NCBI GenBank assembly: GCA_024640385.1
Contig: JAHEFC010000221.1
Location: 1 to 6,670, forward strand
DNA length: 6,670 nucleotides
From: Sphingobacteriales bacterium
GTDB taxonomy: Bacteria > Bacteroidota > Bacteroidia > Chitinophagales > Chitinophagaceae
Direction: 5' to 3'
The notes beneath the pieces are model-generated. The model was not told the DNA's origin. It searched no databases and saw only the letters and a list, made by a program, of their open reading frames with translations. Position 1 is the first letter of the stretch, and every line of letters starts with the position of its first letter. A program made the position numbers and the translations under genes. Below are positions 1 to 6,670 of the stretch, piece after piece.

Positions 1-228
1 TCCGCCAGCAAACAGATCTACCGGATTCAGATGGGCCCGGTTTGAAAGATCAGTATCCGCATAACAATAACCCTCCATGAGTGTTATACCCGGATCGTGT
101 AAATTATAATCCGTCCAGATATCCGAACCCAGTTGCTCTATATGCCTGATCCCTTCTCGTCGAAGAATCAGCCAGTCCATTCCGGGTGGATATACAGGGT
201 CTTTGGGGATGGTCAGCGATTTCTTCAT
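1..228 (-). CDS. Second large baseplate wedge protein (Afp12/gp7-like), N-terminal 76 codons only
   Basis: The frame is open from an ATG at 228 to the left edge, giving exactly 76 codons with no stop, so the gene is cut by the window. The protein begins MKKSLTIPKDPVYPPG and contains IWTDYNLHDPGITLMEGYCY (residues 38-57), followed by ADTDLSNRAHLNPVDLF. The W-T-D-Y-N-x-H-D-P-G-I-T block is the N-terminal signature I know from large phage-type baseplate proteins of contractile injection systems, where it is usually followed by a leucine/tyrosine-rich helix and a 'DL..R' stretch as here. The start lies 3 nt after the stop of the upstream J-domain gene, with no Shine-Dalgarno sequence, so coupled translation is likely. 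An internal ATG at 180 is possible but would remove a plausible N-terminus. Its place after the gp6-like gene matches Afp12 following Afp11. The family call is fairly secure; the Afp12 assignment is inference from order. Confidence 0.85.
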   Translation of the reverse strand, partial: MKKSLTIPKDPVYPPGMDWLILRREGIRHIEQLGSDIWTDYNLHDPGITLMEGYCYADTDLSNRAHLNPVDLFAGG

Positions 229-231
229 ATG

Positions 232-3200
232 CTAATGCAGATTGGGATTGTTAACGGAAAATGATTTGAATGGCTTGGCTAAGTCAAAAGACAGGTACAC
301 TTTCAATTGGCTTATCTTATTGCCCGATATTTTTATTTTTTCGATCCTGTAGGCATTGACACCTTCTTCTCCTTTCAGCGGGTCATTAATTTTTTCTCCT
401 TTCAGAATACCCTGTTCCTGTAAATCATTCAGTGATCTGAGGAATGCAATAATCACTTTGTTCGTGTCTGAAGCATTTTCCCATAGTTGAATGAGTATAT
501 CCCTTAATGATTCCATTTCTGGCGGATCCTGTACAGGCGCTGGTTGTATTATATCTTCATCTTTTTCAAGACAACCATCGCATGAACAGCGGTCATGTTT
601 ATCCAGTACATTGATTTCATGATCAATTACATTAGGATTGTCTTCATTAAGACGGTCCAGGTAAGTGGTCAAAACCGAAGCGCTGGTAAAAGGCTTAATG
701 GTTTCCGGTGCGGACCAGGCTATTCCTTCTTCAAATAAATCCGATTTCTGACGTGAAGAAAAATGTTTGACCTGTAGGTTGAGAATTACATCCACATAAT
801 CCAGGTTTTCCAGGAATTTCAACAGTTGCGTCAGGCTGATTTCCATTCCGAATTGCAGTAGCTTACTGTCTTTGGTCCAGGGTGCTAAAAATACTTTAAG
901 TGCTTCATTAAGTTGTTTGGTATAATAAGGTATATCCCTTCCTTCATAAAACCGAACACAAACCCTGAGCCTCACAGGTTCGAAACGGGCATTGATTACC
1001 TGAAGCCTGTCAATATGATGATCGCATTCACAACCATCATCGCAACAGCAAAATTCAGGATCCCCATAACCACTTACAAAATAACTGGTATATCTGGCAA
1101 GGTGATCATGGATGGATTTCAGGTCTCCAGCCTCCAACGTTGGGAAATAAATACGGTTACCGGTCATTTTCTCCGGATAGGGGATGGCAGCCATGGTGAC
1201 CTGGCCAGGTCTGGCAGTATAAACACGCCGTGTATGTGAAAGGCATTTGGTGATAGCTACCTTAGGATATGCCTCTAATACAATGCGCTCATAATCCCAG
1301 ATGGTTACCGCACGCTGTTTATGGCGAAGCCTTTCGTGTACCCGTCTCAGATAGGACGTTTCATCAAACAATTCAGATTCCCTTCCATCAAAAGATGCAT
1401 AGGGCTGCGTAATTTTTTTCACATTCACGTCCCTGTATTGCAAAGCAGTAATGGTTGCAGGAGAAATTCCTTTCGACAGGTGAGTTTCAGTGTTCCTGTT
1501 GTCATTAAATATGGCTTCTGCGGCATGAACATGTATATCCTTAAGCATTGGCAATGCATCTTCAAATACGAGATCTTCCGGAATCTCCACTGCAGATGCC
1601 CGAATCCAGTAAAGATCCTTCCTGCCCTCTTTGCCCTGGATCCAGGTATTACCATTATTGATATCATCCGGTATTTGGAAGAGGATGATACCGGTTTGTT
1701 TGATCCCCATTGTGGAATCAGATAAAATAAACTGTGGGGGGAATTTTATCCATTCATTATTTCGCAGGTAAGACCACTCAATTTCCGGTGCAAAATGATC
1801 AGGATTGCCCGTACCGTCGGCCGTTTTGAACAGGATGGAAAGAGACTGATTTGGAACAATATTCTCCAGGCCGAGGAAAAGATTTCCATTGGCAGTAGGG
1901 CTTTCATCAACATGATCACGTGATATTAGATCGTTGCTGAGGATTGGCTTCAATAAAGGTTGTTTGATAACAGGGTTTGGAAGAAATCCCTCGTTATTGT
2001 TTTGGGCTTGTATCCAGTCGCCAAAAGAAGTGTAGGCACTTATAAAATGGCGTTCAGCCAGTCTGGATGCAGGTATGGGAATAGATATGGCTTTTGAGCG
2101 ATAACTGATGTTGATGAAATTAGTATTCAGCACAAGGGCCGGCGGAATTGTAACAGAGGGTGTAAAAGTTAGTTGCAGCCATCCATCCTGGTTTGACAAG
2201 GGATCACTGAAATTGAAGCTTTCCGGTGGAGTTAAAAGGCCTTTTTTTTCTGTAAATCCGGGCACATTGGGAAGATTGCCAGCAGGGATGTTAACCCATT
2301 GATTGGTATTAAAAACAGCTTTTGAATTCAGCGTGAAATTTGCAGTCAGTTCGATTTTTAAAAATTCCGGCTGCTTGAAAAACATTTCGGGGTAACTCAG
2401 CACAATCGTTTGTTGTGCAGCCTGGTCGATAACGAATTCAGTTCCGGATTCTATTTGAATACCTTTAGACCTGTGCATCCTGACAGGCAATTGCTGTGTT
2501 TGAAACGGGAACTTTGATTCGGCATATGTAAAAAGGGTTACCCCGGTAAATTGTTTTAGTCCTGTGCTGAATAATTCATTGGTCCGGAAACGTATAAAAG
2601 GTGGGACGGAATCGCTTACCGGAAGAACGGATGGGAAACGTTCATTCAGTAAAACAGCGTAACGCTGGGTGCCTTTGAACCGGACAATCCTGCAGTAGGA
2701 TTGGAAGGTAGGATCATCAGGTGCCGGCACAAATGCGGCCATTCTCAGGCTCATTGACCTGTTCATTTCATTGACCAGAACCTGTAGACTTTCCGGCAAT
2801 TTTGTCTCGTTATCCACTGTATTGTCATCCAGTTCTACAGGGTGTATTTTAAGCGGGATCATTCCTTTTTCAGTGGAGATTTCTACAGTATAAGGACCCA
2901 GCAGGCTGTTGTCTTCTGTGCCGTTAAAACTGAAGTCCAGGCAGATGATTCTAAAGAAACCTTTGTTCAGCCAGAGTTCGCTGCTCGTTATGCTGAACCC
3001 GGACAAGGCATTTAATTTTTGTAAACTTTTTTTGAATTGATCTAATGAGTTTTTCACAAAATTGGGTACCTGTTTGTCCTTCATTTTAGCCAGCTCACTT
3101 ATTTTCTCCAGTTGAACATACCGGTAAGCCAAACGCTCATAAACTTTAAGGCCTGATAATGCCGACCAGGCTTTTGAACCATCAGGCCATTCCTCATCTA

Positions 3201-4359
3201 CGCCATCAAGCATATCAGCTGCAGGCAGGGCGATGGCAAAAGACAATTTCATTTTGGCGTCTTTTTGCTCATATTCTTTTATATATAGGTTCTTTTTCTC
3301 TGCAAGCTTTACATTGGAGATCACACGTTCTTCTGACAGTGCATAAAACATGGGGATTCCCGCATCATCTGCACCGGCTTTAAGCAAAGTGCCTTTTTCA
3401 ATGCGGTGCCTTACCACATTGGCTGCGATTTCAAAAACGATATGTACCTTATCTGGGACCAGCCTTCTTTTTTCCAGTCTCAATACATCGTGATAATAAA
3501 ACAACAGGTGTTTTTCCGGCAGTAGATTCAGGTCATCCTGCAGGTGGCGGAATAAATAGAGAAATGTAATGAAGAGTGTTATATGAGGCTGGTGATCATG
3601 ACGGCTGCGCAGAGAACTTTCAAAGGCCTTACGTGCCTTTTCGATGATTATACTGAGTGCTTTATAAAAAGCGAGGAATAATTTCCATAATTCTTCGGCA
3701 AATTCGCCGGGCAATACAAAGCTGATGCATTCAAAGGAAGGGTTATCGGGCAGTCCCCATGGAGATGCACAATCTGAAGTTCCGATAAAGCTACTGTATT
3801 TTTTTATGGCTTCCGGGTCAATGGCTTTATGAAACTGTATTAACCTGTATAGCGGTTCTTTCAACTTGCTTCCGATGATATTGATGATCTCTTTTTTTAG
3901 TGTATGCGTAGACGGTGTTTTCTGGCAAATACTTAATAAGGTTGTGGCAAGAGCATATACTCCATACTCTGCGTTGACCACCATTTCATTTAATACAGAA
4001 AACGAGGTTGGATCACCAGGTTTATTCAATCCTTTGTCTTCACGGTCTTTCAGTCGATAATATTCGAGTTCCTTTGACCGATATGAGGTGCGCGGTCCAT
4101 CCAGGTCTGTTGCAGCGATGATGGCCAGCAATGTGGTATCATCTGATTCCCAGAAGTTAAGCCAGTCGCCTCCTTCTTTATTCTCTTCGTCCCAATAGCG
4201 AATATGCTGGGCGAGTGTTCCGGCAAATGCGATCAGTTCTTCGATGGAGCGGTCATCTAATTTCAGATGACCCGGCATGATCGAAGTAAGCAGGCGTTCC
4301 CTTTGCATGGTGCCCCGGTGCTTCAGCGGGTGAGCCAGGGTGTTACAGTGTAGTATCAT
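232..4359 (-). CDS. Large baseplate J/gp6-like wedge protein of a contractile injection system (Afp11-like), with Cys-rich insertion
   Basis: This 1375-residue cytoplasmic structural protein would form the baseplate wedge ring around the spike. The N-terminal part (about 1-90) has RERLLTSIMPGHLKLDDRSI and GDWLNFWESD, typical of Bacteroidota eCIS wedge proteins. Residues 258-345 (LYLFRHLQDDLNLLP, HLLFYYHDVLRL, GTLLKAGADDAGIPMFYAL) form the conserved helical and beta segment. Residues 835-922 (LSILFKTADG, WSYLRNNEWIKF, DLYWIRASA) and 986-1043 (SYLRRVHERLRHKQRAVTIW, DYERIVLEAYPKV, CLSHT) are baseplate-J hallmarks. Two features are unusual: residues 1104-1115 are CCCDDGCECDHH, inserted in the J domain, and residues 1258-1263 are CSCDGC, followed by a roughly 110-residue extension I cannot assign. 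The ATG at 4359 overlaps the gp25 stop as ATGA, which together with the conserved N-terminus supports this start over Met18. The family is certain; the Afp11 orthology is inferred from size, domains and position. Confidence 0.93.
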   Translation of the reverse strand: MILHCNTLAHPLKHRGTMQRERLLTSIMPGHLKLDDRSIEELIAFAGTLAQHIRYWDEENKEGGDWLNFWESDDTTLLAIIAATDLDGPRTSYRSKELEYYRLKDREDKGLNKPGDPTSFSVLNEMVVNAEYGVYALATTLLSICQKTPSTHTLKKEIINIIGSKLKEPLYRLIQFHKAIDPEAIKKYSSFIGTSDCASPWGLPDNPSFECISFVLPGEFAEELWKLFLAFYKALSIIIEKARKAFESSLRSRHDHQPHITLFITFLYLFRHLQDDLNLLPEKHLLFYYHDVLRLEKRRLVPDKVHIVFEIAANVVRHRIEKGTLLKAGADDAGIPMFYALSEERVISNVKLAEKKNLYIKEYEQKDAKMKLSFAIALPAADMLDGVDEEWPDGSKAWSALSGLKVYERLAYRYVQLEKISELAKMKDKQVPNFVKNSLDQFKKSLQKLNALSGFSITSSELWLNKGFFRIICLDFSFNGTEDNSLLGPYTVEISTEKGMIPLKIHPVELDDNTVDNETKLPESLQVLVNEMNRSMSLRMAAFVPAPDDPTFQSYCRIVRFKGTQRYAVLLNERFPSVLPVSDSVPPFIRFRTNELFSTGLKQFTGVTLFTYAESKFPFQTQQLPVRMHRSKGIQIESGTEFVIDQAAQQTIVLSYPEMFFKQPEFLKIELTANFTLNSKAVFNTNQWVNIPAGNLPNVPGFTEKKGLLTPPESFNFSDPLSNQDGWLQLTFTPSVTIPPALVLNTNFINISYRSKAISIPIPASRLAERHFISAYTSFGDWIQAQNNNEGFLPNPVIKQPLLKPILSNDLISRDHVDESPTANGNLFLGLENIVPNQSLSILFKTADGTGNPDHFAPEIEWSYLRNNEWIKFPPQFILSDSTMGIKQTGIILFQIPDDINNGNTWIQGKEGRKDLYWIRASAVEIPEDLVFEDALPMLKDIHVHAAEAIFNDNRNTETHLSKGISPATITALQYRDVNVKKITQPYASFDGRESELFDETSYLRRVHERLRHKQRAVTIWDYERIVLEAYPKVAITKCLSHTRRVYTARPGQVTMAAIPYPEKMTGNRIYFPTLEAGDLKSIHDHLARYTSYFVSGYGDPEFCCCDDGCECDHHIDRLQVINARFEPVRLRVCVRFYEGRDIPYYTKQLNEALKVFLAPWTKDSKLLQFGMEISLTQLLKFLENLDYVDVILNLQVKHFSSRQKSDLFEEGIAWSAPETIKPFTSASVLTTYLDRLNEDNPNVIDHEINVLDKHDRCSCDGCLEKDEDIIQPAPVQDPPEMESLRDILIQLWENASDTNKVIIAFLRSLNDLQEQGILKGEKINDPLKGEEGVNAYRIEKIKISGNKISQLKVYLSFDLAKPFKSFSVNNPNLH
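4356..4359 (-). other. ATGA stop/start overlap coupling gp25 and the large wedge gene
   Basis: On the minus strand the sequence reads GAATTATGATACTAC: TGA ends the gp25 gene and the overlapping ATG opens the wedge gene. No Shine-Dalgarno-like sequence lies just upstream. Such overlaps usually mean that ribosomes reinitiate directly, which would keep the two baseplate partners in step. The overlap is seen directly; coupling is inferred. Confidence 0.8.
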
Positions 4360-4793
4360 AATTCTACATTCGTGCCTTCTTGTTTATAAAATGGATATAC
4401 GTAATTGAAGCGGGTATTGGTACTTCTGATGATATAGGTTATCCTGATTTCCAATACACCCTCCAATGCTGCAGGTACAATGGATAGATTCTCCAGTTTT
4501 ATCCTCGGCTCATGCCTGGCAATGCTTTTTTTAAGCAAGTCTTCCAGGTAAGTCATAAAACTTACAGTCAATGGTGTGAACACATGATCTTCCGGGTTAC
4601 AACCATAATCCGGCTGCATCACCCTTTCGCCCAGGCTGGTACTGAATAGGATCTGGAGACTTTGCCAGATATCCGTTTCAAAGTAGACCATACTAACATT
4701 TCCCTTTATTCTGTTGAATTCAGGAGGGAAGGCCCATCCTTTTCCGAGGAAAGCTTTTTGTTCTGCCTGATCATTATTAAACAGATATTCCAT
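4356..4793 (-). CDS. gp25-type baseplate wedge protein (Afp9/TssE-like)
   Basis: This 145-residue protein has the usual length of the gp25/TssE family, which sits at the inner baseplate, contacts the spike hub and nucleates sheath assembly. GKGWAFPPEF (18-26), the DIWQSLQILFSTSLGERVMQ segment (41-60) followed by PDYGC (61-65), and the EPRI motif (95-98) are the family landmarks; the E-P-R triad is the conserved core motif. The C-terminal half (about 99-136) reads as alternating beta strands, as expected for the fold. It starts 9 nt after the PAAR stop, in the context TAAAATCAGCATATG, with no GGAGG-like site. Its stop overlaps the start of the wedge gene by 4 nt (ATGA), consistent with coupled synthesis of partners. 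Sequence alone cannot fully separate Afp9 from TssE, but the neighbouring J-domain gene favours the eCIS version. Confidence 0.95.
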   Translation of the reverse strand: MEYLFNNDQAEQKAFLGKGWAFPPEFNRIKGNVSMVYFETDIWQSLQILFSTSLGERVMQPDYGCNPEDHVFTPLTVSFMTYLEDLLKKSIARHEPRIKLENLSIVPAALEGVLEIRITYIIRSTNTRFNYVYPFYKQEGTNVEL

Positions 4794-4802
4794 ATGCTGA
4801 TT

Positions 4803-5120
4803 TTAACCACCTATGAAAACATTCATTGAACCATTTTGAATCATGCCGCCGGGAAAATGAGTGGTGGGATCCATTTGCCTTGCTGCCTGTTTTTTACCGA
4901 TGAATACAGAACCCGATCCGGACTGTATGGTATTGCCCGGTTCAACCACACAGGTACAAGTGTCTCCCTGCACTGCAGCGGCTAACTGGTTTACGAAAAC
5001 ACTTGCAGCTCCGCTGGCAAGGATCTGTCCCGGACCGTGCGGAGGATTACCTGTAACTGCCGTATTCGGTTTCGGGCAGATGTGCATATCGTTATTCCTG
5101 GCTGCTGGTTTACCTGGCAT
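4803..5120 (-). CDS. PAAR-type spike tip protein (Afp10-like)
   Basis: This 105-residue protein is a single PAAR domain, expected to cap the VgrG trimer as a zinc-stabilised sharp cone that may also carry cargo. The literal PAAR motif is at residues 5-8, followed by NNDMHICP, and a second half-motif QAARQMDPTTH lies at 78-88. Three similar turns, PGQILASGAASVFVN (30-44), PGNTIQSGSGSVFIGK (61-76) and PGGMIQNGSMNVFIGG (90-105), match the three-sided beta cone of the fold. Likely metal ligands are H13, H28 (in PPHGPG), C55 or C57 (in DTCTC) and H88; the family uses three His and one Cys. No effector domain is fused at either end. The start is 1 nt after the spike stop (TGATATG), which fits a spike and its tip being made together. 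The identification is secure; the exact zinc ligands are inferred. Confidence 0.95.
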   Translation of the reverse strand: MPGKPAARNNDMHICPKPNTAVTGNPPHGPGQILASGAASVFVNQLAAAVQGDTCTCVVEPGNTIQSGSGSVFIGKKQAARQMDPTTHFPGGMIQNGSMNVFIGG

Positions 5121-5121
5121 A

Positions 5122-6670
5122 TCAATTCAGATCTATTCGGGTTCCATTGATCTTAATTCCTGAACTGGACAGTTCAATAGAATTGGAACTGTCCAGAGAT
5201 ATTTTTATTTTCTGGCCTTTACCATCCATTTCAATTGTTGGACTTTTATTGCCACCGGTGCTTATGCTGATCTTTTCTTCATCATCATCAAATAACATTT
5301 GCATTCCGGACTTTGATATGAATCCTTTTTTTGGGTTTTTGTCACTGCTGGCTATTTCACTTGGACCTTCATTATTGGAGCTGTTCAGTGCACCTAATAT
5401 TACCGCATCATTGGGATCATTATTAATGAAACCTACAATTACTTCGTCCCCAATTTCCGGCCTGAATATAAATCCTCTTTTAGCACCTGCATAAATATTC
5501 AACAGCCTGGCCCAAATACCATCGGCCTGTGTGTTGTTTGGGTTTTGGGCAACATATGGAATTCTTACCTGGACCCTGTGGTCGCCCTGATGCTCATCGC
5601 CTTCTATCTTAGAGACGATGCCAATATGAAGACCCTGAATACCAGCCACCAGGCCTGATGCGTCATTGTTCCCTGTCTCCTGGCTTTCGCCGATGAATTT
5701 TTTATCCCAACCAAACTGGATATCGGTCCGCCATTGCCCTTTATTCATCTGGTGCATAACTCCAGTGATAATGTGTGTTCCATTGAAGCGGTCACTAATG
5801 CCATTTACTTCCAGGGTGTCACCAGGTGATGCTTTGATACCAGGTATGGCAACGCGCCCTCTTATACGCGACAATTTACCACGCTGCATTTTTGCATTTA
5901 CCCATGCACTCAGCTGCTCTGAATCCATATCGCCACCATGGTATAATTTTACAGGATTGTTTTTGAATAAAACATCAGGGAAATCTTTTTGCGCACCGCC
6001 TGGTTTCAATCCGTTGAGAGATGTTGTTGTGGCGCCTATTGAACTTGAAAACGATCCGTCAGAACTTTCCTGGAGGAGTTCCTGATTTGACTGATCCCAT
6101 GTGCTCGCCTTTACTTCCGGATAATGATTCCGTATGTCGATATCGCTTTCAAATTCGATAATCTGAATGCCGGAACTTCCCATGCCGAACTGTACCTGCA
6201 GATCCGGTTTGCTTTTCAATTCAGGCTTTAGGAGGTGTATGGTGCCATCATTCACATTCAGGTACATACCGTTTGCATCGGCACGGAGCAACATGAAATC
6301 CCAGTCGGTTGATTGGTATTGAACCAGTTCATCAAGCTGAAATTTGGTGTCTTCCATCTTTCCTGTTTGAAGGTCAGTATAATCTTGTATGATCTCCTGG
6401 ATGGTTGCGGTATCTGTTTGCTTGTAATAGTAGCGGGATTTGTTTACCAGGGTAGTTTTGACAGCAAGGTCACGACATTCGATTTCCAGTTTGAATGGAG
6501 ATCCTTCCTGAACCTTTACGGCATGCCGGGTGATGATGCCTTTGAAAATGCTGTCTTCCTGTTGATTGTATCCGAGTAATAATTCTACTTTTTTTCCTGG
6601 GGAGAATGCTGCCAGGTTGCTTTTTTCAAAGACCTGTTTTTCCACCTGCCCATCAGCAAATACCAATTTC
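5122..6670 (-). CDS. vgrG: VgrG-like spike protein (Afp8-like, Rhs/Vgr family), N-terminus beyond the window
   Basis: This protein forms the trimeric central spike that punctures the target. The frame runs open through the right edge; the apparent first codon at 6666 is TTG and is preceded in frame by AAA, so it is probably internal and perhaps 40-60 residues are missing. Counting from that TTG as residue 1, the gp27-like hub spans about 1-325, with FKGIITRHAVKV (41-52), STDWDFMLLRADANGMYL (119-136) and GTHIITGVMHQM (296-307). The gp5-like OB-fold (about 345-430) shows HRVQVRIPYVAQNP and FRPEIGDEVIVGF, then NDPNDAVILGAL. Residues 447-514 are a short beta-rich repeat tail (KIKISLDSSNSIELS, IKINGTRIDLN), expected to be the triple-stranded needle on which PAAR sits. 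No effector domain is attached. It is followed after 1 nt by the PAAR gene. The family is clear; eCIS rather than T6SS use is inferred from neighbours. Confidence 0.95.
   Translation of the reverse strand, partial: KLVFADGQVEKQVFEKSNLAAFSPGKKVELLLGYNQQEDSIFKGIITRHAVKVQEGSPFKLEIECRDLAVKTTLVNKSRYYYKQTDTATIQEIIQDYTDLQTGKMEDTKFQLDELVQYQSTDWDFMLLRADANGMYLNVNDGTIHLLKPELKSKPDLQVQFGMGSSGIQIIEFESDIDIRNHYPEVKASTWDQSNQELLQESSDGSFSSSIGATTTSLNGLKPGGAQKDFPDVLFKNNPVKLYHGGDMDSEQLSAWVNAKMQRGKLSRIRGRVAIPGIKASPGDTLEVNGISDRFNGTHIITGVMHQMNKGQWRTDIQFGWDKKFIGESQETGNNDASGLVAGIQGLHIGIVSKIEGDEHQGDHRVQVRIPYVAQNPNNTQADGIWARLLNIYAGAKRGFIFRPEIGDEVIVGFINNDPNDAVILGALNSSNNEGPSEIASSDKNPKKGFISKSGMQMLFDDDEEKISISTGGNKSPTIEMDGKGQKIKISLDSSNSIELSSSGIKINGTRIDLN
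5165..5196 (-). repeat. Perfect 11-bp inverted repeat inside the 3' end of the spike gene
   Basis: The arms CTGGACAGTTC (5165-5175) and GAACTGTCCAG (5186-5196) are exact reverse complements separated by 10 nt. In the mRNA they would form an 11-bp, GC-containing hairpin about 40 nt before the spike stop codon. They encode parts of the serine-rich needle tail (LDSS and ELSS). No U-run follows, so this is not an intrinsic terminator. It may be a chance product of repeated Leu/Asp/Ser codons, or it may tune the translation or stability of the spike-PAAR junction. Confidence 0.6.

Noticed and set aside
1425..1667. Minus-strand 80-codon frame inside the wedge gene, considered as an overlapping gene or frameshift product
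   Set aside because: The main frame is intact and conserved across this stretch, so no frameshift is needed, and the alternative peptide resembles nothing I know.
1321..1725. Plus-strand open frame of 134 codons opposite the wedge gene
   Set aside because: It is antisense to the conserved baseplate-J motifs and is best explained as a shadow frame.
232..5120. Type VI secretion system (T6SSiii) baseplate considered from VgrG, PAAR and gp25/TssE-like genes
   Set aside because: A large gp6/J-type wedge protein followed by a second DYN-HDPG type baseplate gene fits an eCIS or phage-like baseplate; no TssF, TssG or TssK is seen. The flanks could still overturn this.
4861..5163. Plus-strand open frame of 100 codons opposite the PAAR gene
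   Set aside because: It is the antisense shadow of a clearly recognisable PAAR gene, and the translation shows no family pattern.
5165..5196. Hairpin considered as an intrinsic terminator between spike and PAAR
   Set aside because: No U-run follows the stem on the coding strand, and it lies inside the spike reading frame upstream of tightly coupled genes.
5147..5494. Plus-strand open frame of 115 codons with a hydrophobic, membrane-like translation
   Set aside because: It is antisense to the OB-fold and needle part of the spike gene. The hydrophobic look comes from reading Asp/Glu/Lys-rich codons backwards, and there is no ribosome binding site or family resemblance.
5666..6085. Plus-strand open frame of 139 codons opposite the spike gene
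   Set aside because: It is antisense to conserved VgrG hub sequence; there is no promoter, no ribosome binding site and no recognisable domain.

Overview
The window is the core of a baseplate gene cluster for a phage-tail-like contractile injection system, most likely an extracellular system (eCIS, of the Afp/PVC/MAC/AlgoCIS kind). All genes lie on the minus strand, so the cluster reads from right to left. The layout (tight head-to-tail packing, moderate GC, start codons without clear Shine-Dalgarno sequences) and the style of the proteins suggest a member of the Bacteroidota, perhaps of the Chitinophaga type. This placement is inference; no rRNA or marker gene is present.

In transcription order the genes are: (1) a VgrG-like spike protein whose N-terminus lies beyond the right edge (5122-6670); (2) a 105-residue PAAR-type spike tip (4803-5120); (3) a 145-residue gp25-type baseplate wedge protein (4356-4793); (4) a very large 1375-residue baseplate J/gp6-like (Afp11-like) protein (232-4359); and (5) the first 76 codons of a second large baseplate protein (Afp12/gp7-like), cut by the left edge (1-228). 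The junctions are 1 nt, 9 nt, a 4-nt ATGA overlap and 3 nt. This indicates one operon with probable translational coupling, and no promoter or terminator is visible. There is no non-coding stretch longer than 9 nt.

The genes work together as follows. The VgrG trimer forms the central spike, PAAR caps its tip, gp25 links spike/hub and sheath to the wedges, and the two large gp6/gp7-like proteins build the wedge ring that opens on firing. A 1375-residue J-domain wedge protein in place of TssF/TssG/TssK favours an eCIS over the Bacteroidota type VI secretion system (T6SSiii). Sheath, tube, LysM adaptor, AAA+ ATPase, tape measure, fibre and cargo genes are not in the window and would be expected to either side.

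The system is of a known class. The most unusual part is the wedge protein: it carries a cysteine/histidine-rich insertion inside its conserved J domain, a second similar CxCxxC cluster downstream, and a C-terminal extension of unknown function. A perfect 11-bp inverted repeat near the 3' end of the spike gene is the only notable nucleic-acid structure.
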